Source: Streptomyces sp. NBC_01276 (lineage in GTDB: Bacteria > Actinomycetota > Actinomycetes > Streptomycetales > Streptomycetaceae). Taken from it: 64,000 nucleotides of DNA. Both the position numbers and the translations under genes were made by a program. Below are positions 61,227 through 64,000 of the stretch, one piece after another. The stretch is taken from contig NZ_CP108442.1 in NCBI RefSeq assembly GCF_041435355.1, positions 4,030,001-4,094,000 on the forward strand. Direction: 5' to 3'. The notes beneath the pieces were generated by a model that saw only the letters and a list, made by a program, of their open reading frames with translations, did no database searches and had not been told where the DNA came from. Positions within the stretch are counted from its first letter, which is position 1. Every line of letters starts with the position of its first letter.

Positions 61227-62437
61227 CCTAAACACGGCCGGCCTCCTCGAACCGGGCCGCCCGGGGCACCGGGACCCGCGGTTGCCGCGGAGATCGCGGC
61301 AGTGCGCGCGGTGCGGGCGGCCCGAGGCTGCTCGTGAATCCGGAAGGCGGACCAGCAGATGGTCAGGGCGGCCGCGAACACCGGCAGCCACAGCAGCCGC
61401 GCGAAGATCCAGCCGAGCGAGCCGGGCGCGGTGTGCAGTCCCGGCAGTTCGGTGGAGAACAGCAGCCCGACGGCGGTCACGGACATCATCGCGGTCTGGT
61501 GCCACAGGAAGACGGTCATCGCGGACAGGTTCAGCAGGGCCACCTTCGCCCAGGTACGGGGCCGCCTCATGACCCGGGCCAGCGGTCCGCGCACCAGCAG
61601 GGCCAGCCCGCACTGGGCCAGGCCGAAGGTGACGGCGGCCAGCGTCGGCGGGTTCAGGTTGGAGACGGCAGCCCCCGGGACCCCCACCATGGAGGCCGGG
61701 TACCCGCCCCAGAGAACCAGCGCGGCGGTGGCGGCCCCGCCGCCGACCAGCAGGAGCAGGGACTGCCGGCGCCGGGAGAAAGCGCCCCGGGACCAGGCCG
61801 CGCCCAGGGTGTAGGGGACGAGCCAGCCCGCGGCGACATTGACCCAGCCGATCCACTCCGGCCCGCCGAAGCCGAACCGCCACACGTCCACCCCGGCCAC
61901 CACGGCCAGTGGCCACAGCGGACCGATCCGGGCGACGAGCGGGGTGGCCGCGGTGAGCGCGGCGAACACCAGCAGGAACCACAGGGGCGACCACACCAGC
62001 CTGAGCAGCGTCCGCAAGGTCTCCGGCGCGGCGCCGCCCAGCAGCAGCCCGCCCGCCACGACGGCCCACAGCGTCACCACCGCGGCCACCGGCCGGAACA
62101 GCCGCCCGAGGCGCTGGCGGACCCAGGCGCCGTACGAGACTCCGCGCGCCTTCGCCGAGGCGTGGCCCTGGGCGGCGACATGACCGCCGACCAGGAAGAA
62201 CACGGCCAGGGTCTGGAACACCCAGGAAACCGGGGCCAGCCAGGGCATGGCGGCGAGCGGACTCGCGCCGTGCAGGCCGCCGTCGGTGACGGTCAGGGCG
62301 GTGACCAGCCAGTGGCCCAGTACCACCCCGAGGATCGCGAAGGCCCGCAGAGCGTCCACGGACCGGTCCCGGTGGGCCGGGGTCGCGCTGTCGACGCGGT
62401 CCGCGAGGGCGGACCAGCGGGTGCGGAGCTCACGCAT
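61223..62437 (-). CDS. acyltransferase-3 family membrane protein (with TTA codon)
   Basis: A 404-residue protein from ATG 62437 (AGGAGGCCTCAC). About ten membrane helices and motifs of the acyltransferase-3 family: RSVDALRAFAILGVVLGHWL with the active-site His, FFLVGGHVAAQGHASA, WPLAVVAGVDVWRFGFGG, LNLSAMTVFLWHQTAMMSV. It probably O-acylates a surface glycan or small molecule on the membrane. The second-to-last sense codon is TTA (61229-61231). Its start overlaps the secreted hydrolase gene by 8 nt, and the kinase gene overlaps its stop by 4 nt. Confidence 0.88.
   Translation of the reverse strand: MRELRTRWSALADRVDSATPAHRDRSVDALRAFAILGVVLGHWLVTALTVTDGGLHGASPLAAMPWLAPVSWVFQTLAVFFLVGGHVAAQGHASAKARGVSYGAWVRQRLGRLFRPVAAVVTLWAVVAGGLLLGGAAPETLRTLLRLVWSPLWFLLVFAALTAATPLVARIGPLWPLAVVAGVDVWRFGFGGPEWIGWVNVAAGWLVPYTLGAAWSRGAFSRRRQSLLLLVGGGAATAALVLWGGYPASMVGVPGAAVSNLNPPTLAAVTFGLAQCGLALLVRGPLARVMRRPRTWAKVALLNLSAMTVFLWHQTAMMSVTAVGLLFSTELPGLHTAPGSLGWIFARLLWLPVFAAALTICWSAFRIHEQPRAARTARTAAISAATAGPGAPGGPVRGGRPCLG
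61229..61231 (-). promoter_or_regulatory. TTA codon (bldA-dependent) at the acyltransferase/kinase junction
   Basis: On the minus strand the gene ends TGT TTA GGG TGA. TTA needs the leucyl-tRNA encoded by bldA, which accumulates late in Streptomyces development. Here it sits just before the GTGA start of the next gene. Confidence 0.85.
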
Positions 62438-63428
62438 GTGAGGCCTCCTGGCGGATGGGTGAGGCGACGGGGCCGGTGAGACCACCGGGCCCGGCGGCCG
62501 GGCCGATGACGATGCGGGCCAGGCTGTCCAGGGACTCCGTGCCGGGCTTGAGGTAGTCGCTGTGTCCGGCGGAGCCCGCCGCGAAGAGCCGTGCACCGAA
62601 GGCCGGGTCCACCGGGTCGGTACCGAAACCGAGACCGGCGAAGCGGATATGGGGAACCCCGCCGATCCAGTCCTCGCTGCCCCGGCCGGCCCACACCCGC
62701 GCTCCGGTCGGCATCCGCCCGGCGGACGGGAGCCCCGTGCCGGGACTCCCGTAGAGGACGACATCGCTCACGCGGGGTCCGGTGCCGGTCCGGGCGCAGA
62801 CCACCGAGCCGTAGGAGTGGCAGAGCAGTGAGATCCGGGCGTCGGCGCCGGTCATCTCCCCCAACCGGTTCAGGAACGGTCCCAGTTCGGCGGCCGCCTC
62901 CTCGGCGCGGGCGGCCGTCAGGACCGTGGTGCTGACCGTTTCCGGGGTGTCGTACCCGAGCCACGCGACCACCGCGGAGCGGGGATGCTCCCGCTGGAGC
63001 CGCTGCTGGAGGGAGCGGGCACCGTCGCGGAAGCGCTGATAGGTGTCCAGCGAGGTGTCCGAGCCGGGCACCAGGACGGCGATCCGGTCGGCGGTGCCCA
63101 GATCGCCCAGCACCTCAATGGCACGCCCCTGCCCCCGGCCGTCGAAGGTCAGGAACTGCGCCCCGCCCTTCTGCCCTGGGGCGGCGGTCGCCATCGTCCG
63201 CAGCTTCTCGGCGCGGCCGGTCCGCCCCGCGTCCCGAGCCATGCGCGAGGCCTCGCCCAACGCGGCGAGGTTCGTCGTGTAGCGGCTCTGTATCGTCGCG
63301 GACGGGGCGAAGGACGCCGGGACGGGCGCGGGAATCCTCGGCGAGGCCGCCGCGGACACGGGGACCACGACGGCCGCGGCGACGAGGCCGGCCAGCAGAG
63401 TGCGGCGGATGCGGCTGCCCATGGTCAT
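62430..63428 (-). CDS. exported alpha/beta hydrolase (DUF1023 type)
   Basis: A 332-residue protein from ATG 63428 (GAAGAAGGGCACGCC). Signal peptide MTMGSRIRRTLLAGLVAAAV (cleavage near SAAASP, about 28). The DUF1023 hydrolase core has FLTFDGRGQGRAIEVLGDLG, AVLVPGSDTSLDTYQRF, the nucleophile in LLCHSYGSVVCAR, VVLYGSPGTGLPSAGRMPTG and a late His in AGSAGHSDYLKPGTESL. It should act outside the cell on an ester or amide. It is the first gene of the leftward run toward the acyltransferase and the kinases. Confidence 0.88.
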   Translation of the reverse strand: MTMGSRIRRTLLAGLVAAAVVVPVSAAASPRIPAPVPASFAPSATIQSRYTTNLAALGEASRMARDAGRTGRAEKLRTMATAAPGQKGGAQFLTFDGRGQGRAIEVLGDLGTADRIAVLVPGSDTSLDTYQRFRDGARSLQQRLQREHPRSAVVAWLGYDTPETVSTTVLTAARAEEAAAELGPFLNRLGEMTGADARISLLCHSYGSVVCARTGTGPRVSDVVLYGSPGTGLPSAGRMPTGARVWAGRGSEDWIGGVPHIRFAGLGFGTDPVDPAFGARLFAAGSAGHSDYLKPGTESLDSLARIVIGPAAGPGGLTGPVASPIRQEASHA

Positions 63429-63648
63429 GGCGTGCCCTTCTTCCCTGACTTCGTAGGAAGAGCGGGTGATCACCCGCTCTCACAACGACGTTAGGAATCA
63501 GCCCCCTTGGTCGGCGTCACGCTCCGGAGCGGCCTTTCCTCGTAGCTCTCAGGTATGACAGGCACTACCTCAGAGCCAGCCGGCCCCCGAGCCGATCCGC
63601 CAGTCGACCCCAAGGGCCGCTCACCACCGCTGCGTTAGGGTCCGTGCA

Positions 63649-64000
63649 ATGAACAAGAACGACTGGAGACGCGACCGCATCGGCAGCGCGCACCGGGGTG
63701 AGAACCCCACCGTCCTGCGCCGCCTCGACTCGGGGTTCGCGGTCATCGGGGACCGCCAGTTCCTGCCCGGCTACTCGGTCCTGCTGACCGACGACCCGGC
63801 CGTGACCCGCCTCTCCGAGCTGCCACGGTCCCGCCGCATCTCCTACCTCACCGACCTGGAGCGCCTCGCCGAGGCCGTCGAACGCGCCTGCGCCCGCCTC
63901 GACCCGGCCTTCCGCCGCGTGAACATCGAGATCCTGGGCAACACCGACCCCTACCTCCACGCCCACATCTGGCCCCGCTACGAATGGGAGCCCGCCGACC
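63649..64000 (+). CDS. HIT-like protein, C-terminus outside window
   Basis: A partial gene starting at ATG 63649; 117 codons are visible. It begins MNKNDWRRDRIGSAHRGENP and reaches the HIT-type active site, which is partly seen: LGNTDPYLHAHIWPRYEWEP contains HAHIWPR, matching the H-x-H pattern of the HIT superfamily. Relatives hydrolyse dinucleoside phosphates or nucleotide-linked groups. Upstream is a 220-nt divergent region with the exported hydrolase. Confidence 0.75.
   Translation, partial: MNKNDWRRDRIGSAHRGENPTVLRRLDSGFAVIGDRQFLPGYSVLLTDDPAVTRLSELPRSRRISYLTDLERLAEAVERACARLDPAFRRVNIEILGNTDPYLHAHIWPRYEWEPAD

Overview
This is a very GC-rich stretch of actinobacterial chromosome, almost certainly Streptomyces. 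The evidence is GTG starts and strong purine-rich ribosome binding sites, many 4-nt stop/start overlaps, HspR/HAIR control of dnaK and clpB, a class IIA aldolase, mycothiol-type (MDMPI) and XRE/DUF5753 families, a parS site, and an almost complete absence of TTA codons. The order dnaK-grpE-dnaJ-hspR ... clpB ... pyrE-fba ... kynA-kynU ... purA matches the conserved Streptomyces core as I remember it. A parS site between pyrE and fba suggests the replication origin is not far away.

Layout. 1-4.0 kb: the 3' end of an AAA+ ATPase gene, a small winged-helix protein, a divergent pair of DUF5994 paralogues and an XRE/DUF5753 regulator. 4.2-6.1 kb: a secreted protein joining an ice-binding-like (DUF3494) domain to about 82 collagen-type GXY triplets, a His/Asp-rich linker and a C-terminal membrane anchor. 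6.4-11.0 kb: an accessory region bounded by the intact tRNA-Gly(CCC) gene and two partial copies of its 3' half. I read it as two tandem integrative-element scars that kept cargo (LysR/MDMPI/DUF1772; TetR/alpha-beta hydrolase) but no integrase. 11.3-17.6 kb: dcd and a phosphoribosyltransferase, a Yip1-like protein, an EtfD-like membrane Fe-S oxidoreductase and a sugar transferase. 17.8-22.1 kb: the dnaK operon behind two HAIR operators. 22.3-24.1 kb: the most unusual locus, a LuxR-type regulator divergent from an exported peptide with six DTGWT repeats, which overlaps a gene for a shrunken Rieske-like protein lacking its iron ligands. 24.3-37.5 kb: clpB (third HAIR), DapC-like aminotransferase, a Cys/Ser-repeat membrane microprotein, DUF2617/spermidine synthase-like genes, pyrE, parS and fba.

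37.8-44.3 kb is a regulator-rich insert between fba and the kynurenine genes: a gamma-butyrolactone-receptor-like TetR, a short SARP, a GAF/PucR regulator, a transposase-derived IS701-like protein that appears catalytically dead, and a luciferase-like monooxygenase. 44.4-48.1 kb carries a tryptophan-to-anthranilate pathway (kynA, kynU and an alpha/beta-hydrolase formamidase candidate). 48.2-57.0 kb holds small conserved and secreted proteins, purA, a lipid-kinase-like protein with degraded motifs, a GbsR/MarR-controlled ABC exporter and a cytochrome P450. 57.2-63.4 kb is one leftward run: secreted hydrolase, acyltransferase, and two paralogous histidine kinase/response regulator pairs, joined by coding overlaps except for an 88-nt gap between the pairs. 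The only TTA codon I found lies at the end of the acyltransferase gene, two codons before the coupled start of the first kinase, which suggests bldA input. The window ends inside a HIT-like gene.

All domain assignments are read from sequence and memory. No database search or structure prediction was run.
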